NCBI RefSeq assembly: GCF_003012935.1
Contig: NZ_PUDR01000003.1
Coordinates: forward strand, 372,001-436,000
Reading direction: 5' to 3'
DNA: 64,000 nucleotides
From: Pannonibacter carbonis
Lineage (GTDB): Bacteria; Pseudomonadota; Alphaproteobacteria; Rhizobiales; Stappiaceae
In this document: piece by piece, positions 33,592 to 42,347 of the stretch
Position numbering within the stretch: the first letter of the stretch is position 1
Layout: the number at the start of each line of letters is the position of its first letter
The notes under the pieces: model-generated
Seen by the model: the letters and a program-made list of their open reading frames with translations, nothing else
What the model was told of the DNA's origin: nothing
Database searches by the model: none
Position numbers and translations under genes: made by a program

Positions 33592-34623
33592 TCACTGCTT
33601 CAGGAGATCGCTGATGGCGGCGCGGTGGGCGACGGCCTTGTCGCCGGCTTCCGTTGTCAGCTTTTCCCAGGTCTTGGCAGCAGCTGCGCGGATCGCTTCC
33701 TTGTCCGCGTCGCTGAAGTCGGCGTAGTAGGTGACGCCAGCTTCGGCCAGCGCTGCGCGCGCGGTCTTTTCGGCGGCCGTGTCCTTGGAGAAGTCGGACG
33801 ACGCGGCTTCAAGCGCGACCCCTGCTTCGTCCAGCGCCTTGCGCTGGGCGTCCGTCAGCTTGTCGAGGCTGCCCTTGTGGGCAACGATGGCGTAGGGCAC
33901 CGGCGGGAAGGGGAAGCCGGTGTAGACGGCATGCTTGGCGACTTCCTGCAGCGACACGGACTTGGCAAAGCGCGCGGCATAGAGGGCGCAGTCGACAACG
34001 CTGGTCTGCAGGGCGGAGTAGAGTTCATTCTGCGGGATGATCTGCGCGGCAACGCCCAGCGCGGTGAAGGTCTCCACCTGCTCGCGCGAACCCACGCGCA
34101 CCTTCTTGGTCTTCAGCTCGTCCAGCGTCTTCACCGGCTCGCGGCAGAACAGCGATGCATCGATGATCGGCAGCGCCATGTAGCCGACGACCGGAATGCC
34201 GCGCTCCTCGAAGCCTTCCTTGAGGGCACCCTTCACGGCCGGCAGCGCCTTCAGATGCTCTTCGGCGGTGGAGACGGAGCCATAGACATAGAGGCTGGCC
34301 AGATCCGGTGCGTCACGGCCGATGAAGGTCGGCCAGATGAAGGCGATTTCCGGCGTGCCGGTCTGCATCCAGCGCAGCGCGTCGGCGTCCTTGAGGTTCA
34401 TGCCGCCGCCTTCGATCACATTGATCTTCAGCTCGCCGCCCGAGCGGGTCTCGACGTCCTGGGCGAAGTTGCGGATGTGCTCCGATTCCGGCCGGGTCGG
34501 CGCGTAATTGTTGTTGAAGCGCCAGGTGACCGGCTCGGCCGAAGCGGCGTTCGCCAGGACAAGGCCTGAAGTCAGCGTGGCGGCAGCCAGGGCAAGGGCG
34601 GGAAGCTTTGCAAAACGGCGCAT
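33592..34623 (-). CDS. TRAP transporter substrate-binding protein (DctP type)
   Basis: A 343-residue periplasmic protein. Signal peptide: MRRFAKLPALALAAATL with cleavage near NAASA-EPVTW. DctP features include the NLKDADALRWMQTG region and VRVGSREQVETFTALGV with an arginine in the position that often binds carboxylates. The start at 34623 was chosen for the signal peptide. First gene of the TRAP-M24 operon; an AraC regulator lies upstream. Ligand unknown; a carboxylate-bearing amide is likely, given the M24 peptidase. Confidence 0.92.
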   Translation of the reverse strand: MRRFAKLPALALAAATLTSGLVLANAASAEPVTWRFNNNYAPTRPESEHIRNFAQDVETRSGGELKINVIEGGGMNLKDADALRWMQTGTPEIAFIWPTFIGRDAPDLASLYVYGSVSTAEEHLKALPAVKGALKEGFEERGIPVVGYMALPIIDASLFCREPVKTLDELKTKKVRVGSREQVETFTALGVAAQIIPQNELYSALQTSVVDCALYAARFAKSVSLQEVAKHAVYTGFPFPPVPYAIVAHKGSLDKLTDAQRKALDEAGVALEAASSDFSKDTAAEKTARAALAEAGVTYYADFSDADKEAIRAAAAKTWEKLTTEAGDKAVAHRAAISDLLKQ

Positions 34624-34789
34624 GACGGTATCCTCTCGTGACGTGTGAAGGCTTGTGCAACCTGTCGATGGAACCGGTTGCATCTGTCAGGCCCGACTGT
34701 CTCACAGGGCCAGGTTCGGGGCAACGACGGTTCACCCGTCTGACGTGCAGTAAGGTGGCAAAACTTTTCCAATTTTGCACGCCTTCGCG

Positions 34790-35710
34790 TCATGGCCATT
34801 CCGCGAAGTTCGGATGCCGTTTGGCATCACGGCTGTCTGCCTGGCGGACGCGGCCGGGCGCACGCCCGGTCTCGCGCTTGAAGAACCGGTTGAAATAGCC
34901 CGCATCCTTGAAACCCAGCGTCTCGGCAATCTCGCTGACCTGCAGGTTGGAATCGGCCAGCAGCGTCTCGGCCTCAATCACCAGCCGCTCGTGCATCAGC
35001 GCCAGCGGCGTCCGGCCGGTCACGCGCTTGACCGCGCTGGTCAGCCGGGCCCGCGACACGGACAGGAAGTCGGCATAGTCCGCCACGGTCCAGTGATCGC
35101 GCAGGTGCAGCTCCATCAGATGCAGGAAGTTGCGGACGATGGCGCGCGGCGCGGCCTGTACCTTTTGCGGCACCGGACTGGAAATGCGCCAGAAGCTCAT
35201 CAGCGCCAGCACGAGATGGTGCCGCGCCGCCTCCTGTGCACCGGGCAGGCTGCTTTTCAGTTCAACGCCGACCTGTTCGATGGCGCGGCTGAGATCCTGC
35301 GCCTGCGCTGGGGTCAGGCGGCCGCCGATGATCGGATGAAACAGCGCCTCCTTCACCTGCCGTCCGACAGGACCGGAGGGCACCGCACGGCCCAGCGCGA
35401 GTTCCGACACGATCAGCGCCGCTCCGCGCGAGCCAGGGTTCAGCGTCAGCCGGGCCTTGCGTCCGGCCGGCAGCCACAGGGCACAGGGGCCGGTAATCGG
35501 CATGGTGGCGGCACCGATGTCGAGCTGGCCGCTTCCGGCCACCAGCACGAAGGCCCGGTTGCGCTGCCCCCGCAAGGTCCAGCCCATCGGCGACAGCGCG
35601 GTGCGGATCACCGTTGCTTCCGTGTCCGGCAGCACCTCGATCGGCTGCGGATAGCTTTCCGCCAGCAGGGTACCTGCGGTGTTCCTCGGCAGACTGTCAG
35701 ACAGGGGCAT
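34790..35710 (-). CDS. AraC family transcriptional regulator
   Basis: A 306-residue protein with an N-terminal cupin-like sensing domain (LVAGSGQLDIGAATMPI, LWLPAGRKARL) and a C-terminal double helix-turn-helix: TVADYADFLSVSRARLTSAVKRVTG and LQVSEIAETLGFKDAGYFNRFFKRETG. Upstream of the TRAP operon in the same direction and divergent from the liv-type operon, so it may control either. No operator could be defined from one sequence. Confidence 0.9.
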   Translation of the reverse strand: MPLSDSLPRNTAGTLLAESYPQPIEVLPDTEATVIRTALSPMGWTLRGQRNRAFVLVAGSGQLDIGAATMPITGPCALWLPAGRKARLTLNPGSRGAALIVSELALGRAVPSGPVGRQVKEALFHPIIGGRLTPAQAQDLSRAIEQVGVELKSSLPGAQEAARHHLVLALMSFWRISSPVPQKVQAAPRAIVRNFLHLMELHLRDHWTVADYADFLSVSRARLTSAVKRVTGRTPLALMHERLVIEAETLLADSNLQVSEIAETLGFKDAGYFNRFFKRETGRAPGRVRQADSRDAKRHPNFAEWP

Positions 35711-35926
35711 GGCAGGGACCGTCCATCAGCAGGGTGCGTCTACGGGTTGCCACGTGGTCGCACCCTCGAAAACTGATCAAAAGTACAATTTCTTTTTCAA
35801 TATGTCCATTTTTTCACATGTTAAGCGGCCCCATCTTAAGCCTCAGGGATCAGATGGCAGGCTCATGGCGTGCCCTCTGCTCTGTCCGCGTGGGAGGAAC
35901 AAGCGCGGAGCCTTGGGAGGAAAGAC

Positions 35927-37159
35927 ATGAAAAGCTTGAAGGACAGGCTGCGCCTGTCGACATTTGCCGTGCTCGCGGCTGCGAGCCTTGCCACATTTGC
36001 TCTGTCTGCCGCTGACGCTGCGGCTGAGGAGCGCAAGTCGATCAAGATCGGCTATGCGGTCTCCAAGACCGGTGCCAATGCCGGCGGCGCGGCCATGACG
36101 ACGATCCCGAACTACAAGCTCTGGCTGGCCGATGTTGCGGCCAACGGCGGCCTCGAGCTGCCCGATGGCACGAAGCTGCCGGTCGAGGTTGTCGAGTATG
36201 ACGACCGCTCCAGCGCCGAGGAAGTCGTGCGCGCGGTCGAGCGTCTGGCTGGCCAAGACAAGGTTGACTTCATCCTGCCGCCCTGGGGCACTGGCTTCAA
36301 CCTCGCCGTCGCGCCGCTGTTCGACCGCTACGGCTATCCGCAGCTCGCCGTGTCGTCGGTGACCGACAAGGCACCGGATTTCGTCAAGCGCTGGCCAAAG
36401 AGCTACTGGTTCCTCGGCGGCGGCCGCGACTATGCCGGTGCACTCGCCAAGATGGCAGCGGCCCAGACCGAAGCCGGGGTGATCAACTCGAAGGTCGCGA
36501 TGATCTCGGTTGCTGACGGGTTCGGCATCGATCTCGTCAACGCGGCCCGCCCGGCCATGAAGGAGGCTGGCCTCGAAGTGGTGATGGACCGCACCTATCC
36601 GGTCGGCACCCAGGACTTCACCACCCTGCTGAAGGAAGCGGCCAGCTCCGGTGCCGACACCTTCGTCGCCTTCTCCTATCCGCCGGACACCTTTGCCCTG
36701 ACCCAGCAGTCGCAGGTCCAGGCCTTCAACCCGAAGGTGCTGTATCTGGGCGTCGGCGCCGGGTTCCCGACCTATGGCCGCAACCTCGGCCCCAAGGCGG
36801 ACGGGATCATGACCCTCGGCGGCATCGACATCAAGAACGAGCGCAACATGGCCTACCGTGAGCGTCACAAGGCGCTGAACGGCGAGTATCCGGACCTGTG
36901 GGGCAGCGTGATCACCTACGCGTCGCTGCAGATGCTGGCCGATTCCATCAAGCGCGTCGGCCTCGACCGGGAGGCGGTTGCCAAGGAACTGTCCACCGGC
37001 ACCTTCGACACCGTGCTGGGCGAGACCAAGCTTGAGGACAACCAGCTGCGCCAGCTCTGGCTGCTTGGCCAGTGGCAGGATGGCAACCTCGTCGGCGTTG
37101 AGCCGGCAGACCGTCCGGGTGCCTCCAAGCCCGTGCTGCCGAAGAAGGCCTGGCAGTAA
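35927..37159 (+). CDS. Branched-chain amino acid type ABC transporter substrate-binding protein (LivK family)
   Basis: A 410-residue periplasmic protein. Signal peptide of about 33 residues ending ADAAA-EERKS; IKIGYAVSKTGANAGG opens the type I periplasmic fold. GGGAGGAAAGAC precedes the ATG at 35927. It leads a complete livKHMGF-type operon followed by an aldehyde dehydrogenase and an SDR. The family binds branched-chain amino acids but also aromatic acids, amides and urea; the two dehydrogenases downstream suggest a catabolic substrate here. Confidence 0.92.
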   Translation: MKSLKDRLRLSTFAVLAAASLATFALSAADAAAEERKSIKIGYAVSKTGANAGGAAMTTIPNYKLWLADVAANGGLELPDGTKLPVEVVEYDDRSSAEEVVRAVERLAGQDKVDFILPPWGTGFNLAVAPLFDRYGYPQLAVSSVTDKAPDFVKRWPKSYWFLGGGRDYAGALAKMAAAQTEAGVINSKVAMISVADGFGIDLVNAARPAMKEAGLEVVMDRTYPVGTQDFTTLLKEAASSGADTFVAFSYPPDTFALTQQSQVQAFNPKVLYLGVGAGFPTYGRNLGPKADGIMTLGGIDIKNERNMAYRERHKALNGEYPDLWGSVITYASLQMLADSIKRVGLDREAVAKELSTGTFDTVLGETKLEDNQLRQLWLLGQWQDGNLVGVEPADRPGASKPVLPKKAWQ

Positions 37160-37168
37160 GCCTTGACC

Positions 37169-37206
37169 GCCGGGCTGCGGACCCTTTCACCGGTCCGCAG
37201 CCCGGC
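37169..37206 (+). promoter_or_regulatory. Intercistronic hairpin between livK-type and livH-type genes
   Basis: GCCGGGCTGCGGACC pairs perfectly over 15 bp with GGTCCGCAGCCCGGC around an 8-base loop. It starts nine bases after the binding-protein stop codon and is not followed by T. Such hairpins commonly allow higher expression of the binding protein than of the permeases. Confidence 0.8.
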
Positions 37207-37286
37207 CCGTCGCTCTCGCCTCAACGCACCGCTACGCCCGACCAGCAGACCATCGAGATGCCCGTATCCCGGGCTCCGGAGATCTC

Positions 37287-38162
37287 ATGACCCTGATGAC
37301 AGCCCTTATCGCGGGCCTTGTTCTGGGGGGAACCTACGCGCTCGCCGCGATGGGCCTCACCTTGCAATACGGCATCGCCCGCATCATGAACCTTGCCTAT
37401 GGTGACATGATCATCACCGCCGCCTTCGCCGCCTTCGTCCTGCAGGGCGCTGCCGGCATCAATCCGATCCTTGGCCTGCTCATCGCCGTGCCAGGCGGCT
37501 TCCTGCTCGGCTATGCCGTCTACACGGTCATTCTTGCCCCGCTGGTCGCCCGCGCCCCCAATCGCGGCGTCCTGGAAGTGGATTCCATCCTCACCACCTT
37601 CGGCCTTCTGTTCGTCGTGCAGGGCATCCTGCTGGTGCTCTTCGGCAGCAATTACACCAGTTACACGTTTCTCAACGAGCCGGTGAACGTGCTGGGGGCG
37701 ACCATTGCCGCCAACCGGTTGATCGCGCTGATCCTGGCGCTGGGTCTCGGCATCACCCTCTATCTGCTGCTCACCCGCACCCGCTGGGGCACGGCCCTGC
37801 GCGCGGTTGCCGTTTCGCCGCAGTCGGCCCAGCTGGTCGGCATCGACATCAACCGGGCAGCGGCCTTTGCCTTCGCGCTGGGCGGCGGGCTCGCGGCCTC
37901 GGCCGGCGTGGTCATCTCGATGTACCAGACCTTCACGGCCACCGGCGGCGTCGTCTTCACCATGAAGGCGCTGATCGTCGTCATCATGGGCGGGGTCGGC
38001 AACCTTGTCGGCGCGCTTGCCGCCGGCCTGATCCTGGGGCTCGTCGAAACCCTCGTCTCCACCTACGCCGACCCGGGCCTGACGCTCGCGGCAACCTATG
38101 CCATCTTCCTGGCCGTGCTGCTGTGGCGGCCGCAGGGACTTTTCGGGCGGGCCGTCAGATGA
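37287..38162 (+). CDS. Branched-chain amino acid type ABC permease (LivH family)
   Basis: A 291-residue membrane protein. Near the N-terminus GLVLGGTYALAAMGLTLQYG and RIMNLAYGDMI, then GTALRAVAVSPQSAQLVGIDINR, are LivH hallmarks; VIMGGVGNLVGALAAGLILG lies near the C-terminus. It overlaps the LivM-type gene by four bases. Forms the channel with LivM. Confidence 0.94.
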   Translation: MTLMTALIAGLVLGGTYALAAMGLTLQYGIARIMNLAYGDMIITAAFAAFVLQGAAGINPILGLLIAVPGGFLLGYAVYTVILAPLVARAPNRGVLEVDSILTTFGLLFVVQGILLVLFGSNYTSYTFLNEPVNVLGATIAANRLIALILALGLGITLYLLLTRTRWGTALRAVAVSPQSAQLVGIDINRAAAFAFALGGGLAASAGVVISMYQTFTATGGVVFTMKALIVVIMGGVGNLVGALAAGLILGLVETLVSTYADPGLTLAATYAIFLAVLLWRPQGLFGRAVR

Positions 38163-39145
38163 AGACCATCCTTGGACTTGCCGCTGCCGCCATCGCCTTC
38201 GCGGGCCTCGCCGCAGCGCCGCTGTATCTCGGCACCTATGGCATCGGCCTGATGATCGGCCTCATCGGCTATGTCACGCTCGCCAGCGCATGGGCGCTGT
38301 TCTCGGGGCCGACGCGTTTCGTGTCATTGGCAACGGTCGCCTTCTTCGGCATTGGTGCTTATACGGTTTCCGCTTTCTACGAGAGCTTCCCGCCGCTCAT
38401 GGTGCTGGGGTTGGCCGCGCTCATCGGCCTTGGCGTCTCGCTGCTGGTCGGCCTTGCCACCCTGCGGCTCGCCGGCGTCTATTTCGTCATCTTCACCTTC
38501 GGCCTTGCCGAGCTGATCCGCCAGCTCGTCACCTGGTACGAGGTCAACATCACCGGCACCCTGGGGCGCTACCTGTTCGTCTCCTATGGTCCGGAGGTGG
38601 TCTACTGGCAGCTGCTGGTGCTCTGCGCCGTTACCTTCGGCATCGGCTACCTGATCCAGCGCAGCCGTCTGGGTCTCGCCCTCAAGATGATCGGCGATGA
38701 CGAGGTGGTGGCCGAGCACTGCGGCCTGCCGACCGCGCGGGTGAAGCTGGCGCTCTTTGCCCTCAGCTCCGTCATCATCACGCTGGTGGGGGCGATCCAG
38801 GCCCCGCGCTGGACCTATATCGAGCCGACCATCGTCTTCAATCCGACCATCTCGTTCCTGACGCTGATCATGGCGCTTCTGGGCGGGGCGACCCGGCTCT
38901 GGGGGCCTGCTGTCGGTGCGGTGCCGCTGTTCCTGCTGTTCGAGTGGCTCTCGGCCAACTTCCCGGACCACTATTCCATCATCCTCGGCCTCCTGTTCAT
39001 GGCCATCGTCTTCGTGCTGCCGCGTGGTGTGCTCGACTTCCTCGAAGGCCTGACAGCCCGGATGAAGTCCGAGCGCTCCCGTCAGGCAGCCGGCACGGCA
39101 CCGGAACACGGCAAGGGCCGGCTCGCAGAAGGGGAGGCCAAGTAA
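38159..39145 (+). CDS. Branched-chain amino acid type ABC permease (LivM family)
   Basis: A 328-residue membrane protein. LGLALKMIGDDEVVAEHCGL and ALLGGATRLWGPAVGAVPLF are LivM signatures. Start at 38159 overlaps the livH stop codon. The C-terminal tail is basic and then acidic (MKSERSRQAAGT, GRLAEGEAK), likely cytoplasmic. Works with LivH as the channel. Confidence 0.93.
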   Translation: MKTILGLAAAAIAFAGLAAAPLYLGTYGIGLMIGLIGYVTLASAWALFSGPTRFVSLATVAFFGIGAYTVSAFYESFPPLMVLGLAALIGLGVSLLVGLATLRLAGVYFVIFTFGLAELIRQLVTWYEVNITGTLGRYLFVSYGPEVVYWQLLVLCAVTFGIGYLIQRSRLGLALKMIGDDEVVAEHCGLPTARVKLALFALSSVIITLVGAIQAPRWTYIEPTIVFNPTISFLTLIMALLGGATRLWGPAVGAVPLFLLFEWLSANFPDHYSIILGLLFMAIVFVLPRGVLDFLEGLTARMKSERSRQAAGTAPEHGKGRLAEGEAK

Positions 39146-39879
39146 TGGCATTCCTGGAAATCTCCGATCTCTCCAAGCGCTTCGGTGGCCTCACCGCCGT
39201 CAACCACGTCTCCTTTGAGCTTGCCCAAGGCGAGGTCGTGGCCCTGCTCGGTCCCAACGGGTCGGGCAAGACGACCGTGCTCAACATGATCTCCGGCCTG
39301 TTGCCGGTGTCTGGTGGCTCCATCACGCTGCAGGGCAAGCGCCTGTCCGGCTTGCCGGCGCATCGCATCGCCCACGCCGGCGTGGCCCGCACGTTCCAGC
39401 TGGTGCGGGTGCTGCCGTCGCTCACGGTGTCCGAAAACATCCTCGCCGCCATCCTGTTCCGCGCCGGTCACACCTCCGAGCAGGAGGCAAGGATCGAGGC
39501 CGCAGACCTGCTGGCTGCGGTTGGCCTGGAAGGCCGGGGCGGGGAAAAGGCGACGGACCTCACCTACATCGACCAGAAACGCATGGAACTGGCGCGCGCC
39601 CTGGCCTCCCGGCCAAAACTGCTGCTCCTTGATGAATGGCTCGCCGGTCTCAACCCGTCGGAGCTGCGCATCGGCATTGACCTGATTGCCAAGCTCAATG
39701 CCCGCGGCATCACCATCCTGCTGGTCGAGCACGTGATGGACGCCGTGCGCGCATTGTGTCCGCGTGCGGTGGTGATGAATGCCGGGTCAAAACTGGCCGA
39801 TGGCCCGACCGCCGATGTCCTGCGCGACCCCGAGGTTGTCCGCGCTTACCTGGGAGAGCCTCATGCTGCTGTCGCTTGA
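39145..39879 (+). CDS. Branched-chain amino acid type ABC ATPase (LivG family, variant signature)
   Basis: A 244-residue ATPase. Walker A GPNGSGKTT is at about 36-44. The signature region reads LTYIDQKRMELARAL (about 139-153) instead of LSYGxQ, and the residue after Walker B DE is Trp rather than Pro (LLLLDEWLAGLNP). I recall a LivG subgroup with such changes, so it is likely functional rather than decayed. The gene shares one base with livM and overlaps livF by 17 bases. Confidence 0.92.
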   Translation: MAFLEISDLSKRFGGLTAVNHVSFELAQGEVVALLGPNGSGKTTVLNMISGLLPVSGGSITLQGKRLSGLPAHRIAHAGVARTFQLVRVLPSLTVSENILAAILFRAGHTSEQEARIEAADLLAAVGLEGRGGEKATDLTYIDQKRMELARALASRPKLLLLDEWLAGLNPSELRIGIDLIAKLNARGITILLVEHVMDAVRALCPRAVVMNAGSKLADGPTADVLRDPEVVRAYLGEPHAAVA

Positions 39880-40579
39880 AGGCCTGAGCCTGCGCTATGG
39901 CAAGCACCTGGCGCTCGACAATGTCTCGATCCGTGTCGATCGCGGCGAGACCGTCGTCATCCTGGGGGCCAACGGCGCGGGCAAGTCCAGCCTGCTCAAG
40001 GCCATCGCCGGGCTGGTCCGGCCGGATGCCGGCCTGTCGCTGCAGCTCGGCAGCCGCCCGATTGCCGGCCTTGCCGCGCACAAGGTGCTGGAGGCCGGCA
40101 TCGCGCTGGTGCCGGAAGGGCGCGGCGTCTTTGCCGATCTTACCGTGGAGGAGAACCTGCGGCTTGGGGCCTATGCCCAGCGGGCGCGGGCAGGGGAGGC
40201 GCGTCAGCGTGACTTCATCTTTGACCTGTTCCCGAAGCTTGCCGAACGGCGGGCCCAGCAGGTCGGCACCATGTCCGGCGGCGAGCAGCAGATGGTCGCC
40301 ATCGGCCGGGCGCTGATGTCCAACCCGGATCTCCTGATGCTGGACGAGCCAAGCCTTGGCCTTGCTCCGGTTGTCGTCGGCGAACTGTTCCAGGCCCTTG
40401 GCCGGGTACGCGATGCCGGCGTCTCCGTCCTGCTCGTGGAACAGAACGTCAGCCTGTCGCTGGCGCTCGCCTCGCGGGGCTACCTGATGGAGGTCGGCCG
40501 GCTGGTCGGCGAGGGATCGGCTGCCGATCTCAAGGCCGATCCGGCGGTCCAGCGCGCCTTCCTCGGCCTCACTCACTGA
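39863..40579 (+). CDS. Branched-chain amino acid type ABC ATPase (LivF family)
   Basis: A 238-residue ATPase. Walker A GANGAGKSS at about 35-43; LVPEGRGVFADLTVEENL is a LivF hallmark; signature MSGGEQQMVAIGRALMS and Walker B LLMLDEPSLGLAP are canonical, unlike those of its LivG partner. The start at 39863 lies inside the end of livG, after GGGAGAG. Confidence 0.94.
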   Translation: MLLSLEGLSLRYGKHLALDNVSIRVDRGETVVILGANGAGKSSLLKAIAGLVRPDAGLSLQLGSRPIAGLAAHKVLEAGIALVPEGRGVFADLTVEENLRLGAYAQRARAGEARQRDFIFDLFPKLAERRAQQVGTMSGGEQQMVAIGRALMSNPDLLMLDEPSLGLAPVVVGELFQALGRVRDAGVSVLLVEQNVSLSLALASRGYLMEVGRLVGEGSAADLKADPAVQRAFLGLTH

Positions 40580-40659
40580 CCCGTCAGCCGGGGGCCGATG
40601 TCACCGGTGCCCCGGCTCTGATACTTCCCATGACATGCACTGACCTCAAGGACAAAACC

Positions 40660-42111
40660 ATGGATGCTCTTGGACTTCTGATCGGCGCGGACGACACCCA
40701 GTCCTCCGACGGCCGGACTTTCGAGCGGCGCAACCCGATCACCGGCGACGTCGCCACCCGTGTCGCAGCGGCCACCATCGAGGATGCGCAGCTTGCCTGC
40801 GACGCCGCCGCTGCCGCCTTCCCGGCCTGGTCCCAGATGGGGCCCGGTCCGCGCCGCAAGATCCTGCTGGCCGCCGCCGACGCGCTTTCCGCCCGGGCGG
40901 ACGATTTCGTCCGCTCGATGGCTGACGAGATCGGGGCTACCGAAGGCTGGGCCCGGTTCAACGTCTATCTCGCCTCCGAAATGCTGCGCGAGGCCGCATC
41001 CCTGACGACGCAGATCGCCGGCGAGATTATCCCGTCCAACCGCCCGGGCAGCATGGCCATGGCCATGCGCCAGCCGGTCGGCGTGGTGCTCTCGATGGCG
41101 CCGTGGAACGCGCCCGTCATCCTCGGCGTCCGCTCGCTGGCCACACCGCTAGCCTGCGGCAACACCGTCGTCATGAAGACCTCGGAAATCTGCCCGCGCA
41201 CCCATCGCCTGATCATCGACGCGCTGCAGGCCGGCGGCATTCCGCATGGCGTGCTCAACGCCATTTCCAATGCGCCGGACGACGCGCCGCAGATCGTCGA
41301 GGCCCTCATCGCCCATCCGGCGGTGCGCCGCGTCAACTTCACCGGCTCGACCCGTGTCGGCCGGATCATCGCGGAAATGTGCGGCCGCAACCTCAAGCCG
41401 GCCCTGCTGGAGCTGGGCGGCAAGGCGCCGTTCCTGGTGCTCGACGACGCCGATCTCGATGCCGCCGTCGATGCGGCGGCCTTCGGCGCCTACATGAACC
41501 AGGGCCAGATCTGCATGTCGACCGAACGCATCATCGTCGATGAAAAGGTCGCAGATGCCTTCATCGCCAAGCTGACGGCCAAGGCCCGCTCGCTCAAGGC
41601 CGGCGATCCGCGCGAGGGCAAGACCCCGCTCGGCGCGGTGGTCGATGCCCATGCGGCGCGGCGCATCCAGGACCTGATCAAGGACGCCACCGCCAAGGGC
41701 GCGGTGCTGGCCGCCGGCGGCGGCGTGCAGGGTGCCGTGATGGAGGCGACACTGCTCGACCGGGTCAACCCGACCATGCACATCTACGGCCAGGAAAGCT
41801 TCGGCCCCGTCGCCGTGGTGGTGCGTGTCGATGGCATCGACGAGGCGGTGCGCATCGCCAATGACACGGAATACGGCCTCTCGGCCGCCGTGTTCGGCCG
41901 TGACATCACCCGCGCCATGCAGGTCGCCCGCCGCATCGAATCCGGCATCTGCCACATCAACGGTCCGACCGTGCATGACGAGGCGCAGATGCCCTTCGGC
42001 GGCGTCAAGGACAGCGGCTACGGCCGCTTCGGCGGCAAGGCAGGCATTGCCGAGTTCACCGAACTGCGCTGGATCACCATCCAGGACGGCCCGATTCACT
42101 ATCCGTTCTGA
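40660..42111 (+). CDS. NAD(P)-dependent aldehyde dehydrogenase
   Basis: A 483-residue enzyme. MAPWNAPV (about 146-153) is the oxyanion/cofactor region, FTGSTRVG binds the cofactor, Glu251 in LLELGGK is the general base and Cys285 in QGQICMSTER the nucleophile. The overall pattern resembles aromatic aldehyde (vanillin/salicylaldehyde type) dehydrogenases. AAGGA lies eight bases before the ATG at 40660; an in-frame ATG at 40630 lacks a ribosome site. It follows the importer genes by 80 bases, so it probably oxidises an aldehyde derived from the imported compound. Confidence 0.9.
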   Translation: MDALGLLIGADDTQSSDGRTFERRNPITGDVATRVAAATIEDAQLACDAAAAAFPAWSQMGPGPRRKILLAAADALSARADDFVRSMADEIGATEGWARFNVYLASEMLREAASLTTQIAGEIIPSNRPGSMAMAMRQPVGVVLSMAPWNAPVILGVRSLATPLACGNTVVMKTSEICPRTHRLIIDALQAGGIPHGVLNAISNAPDDAPQIVEALIAHPAVRRVNFTGSTRVGRIIAEMCGRNLKPALLELGGKAPFLVLDDADLDAAVDAAAFGAYMNQGQICMSTERIIVDEKVADAFIAKLTAKARSLKAGDPREGKTPLGAVVDAHAARRIQDLIKDATAKGAVLAAGGGVQGAVMEATLLDRVNPTMHIYGQESFGPVAVVVRVDGIDEAVRIANDTEYGLSAAVFGRDITRAMQVARRIESGICHINGPTVHDEAQMPFGGVKDSGYGRFGGKAGIAEFTELRWITIQDGPIHYPF

Positions 42112-42183
42112 CGCATTGGCAAAAGGGCAGGGGAGGCGGCAGTACAGCAGCCCTTTCGTGAGTGTAGTCGCGGCCTCTCCGCC

Positions 42184-42206
42184 CCCCTCCCCCTTGTGGG
42201 GAGGGG
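42184..42206. repeat. Intergenic palindrome CCCCTCCCC/GGGGAGGGG
   Basis: CCCCTCCCC, loop CTTGT, GGGGAGGGG, followed by a G-rich stretch. This type of hairpin is widespread between genes in alphaproteobacteria. It lies between the aldehyde dehydrogenase and SDR genes and could slow or stop transcription. Confidence 0.6.
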
Positions 42207-42347
42207 TTGGGGGTGGGGGGCGCGGACTCAAATCCAAGGTGCTGACTTTCCTGACCAGGCTTGCGTGAGACGCTTTGCGATCTGATGCCTGCCCGCTCCC
42301 CCATTGCCCCAAGATCCCAACTGCCCAACTTCACGGGAGAATAGAAA

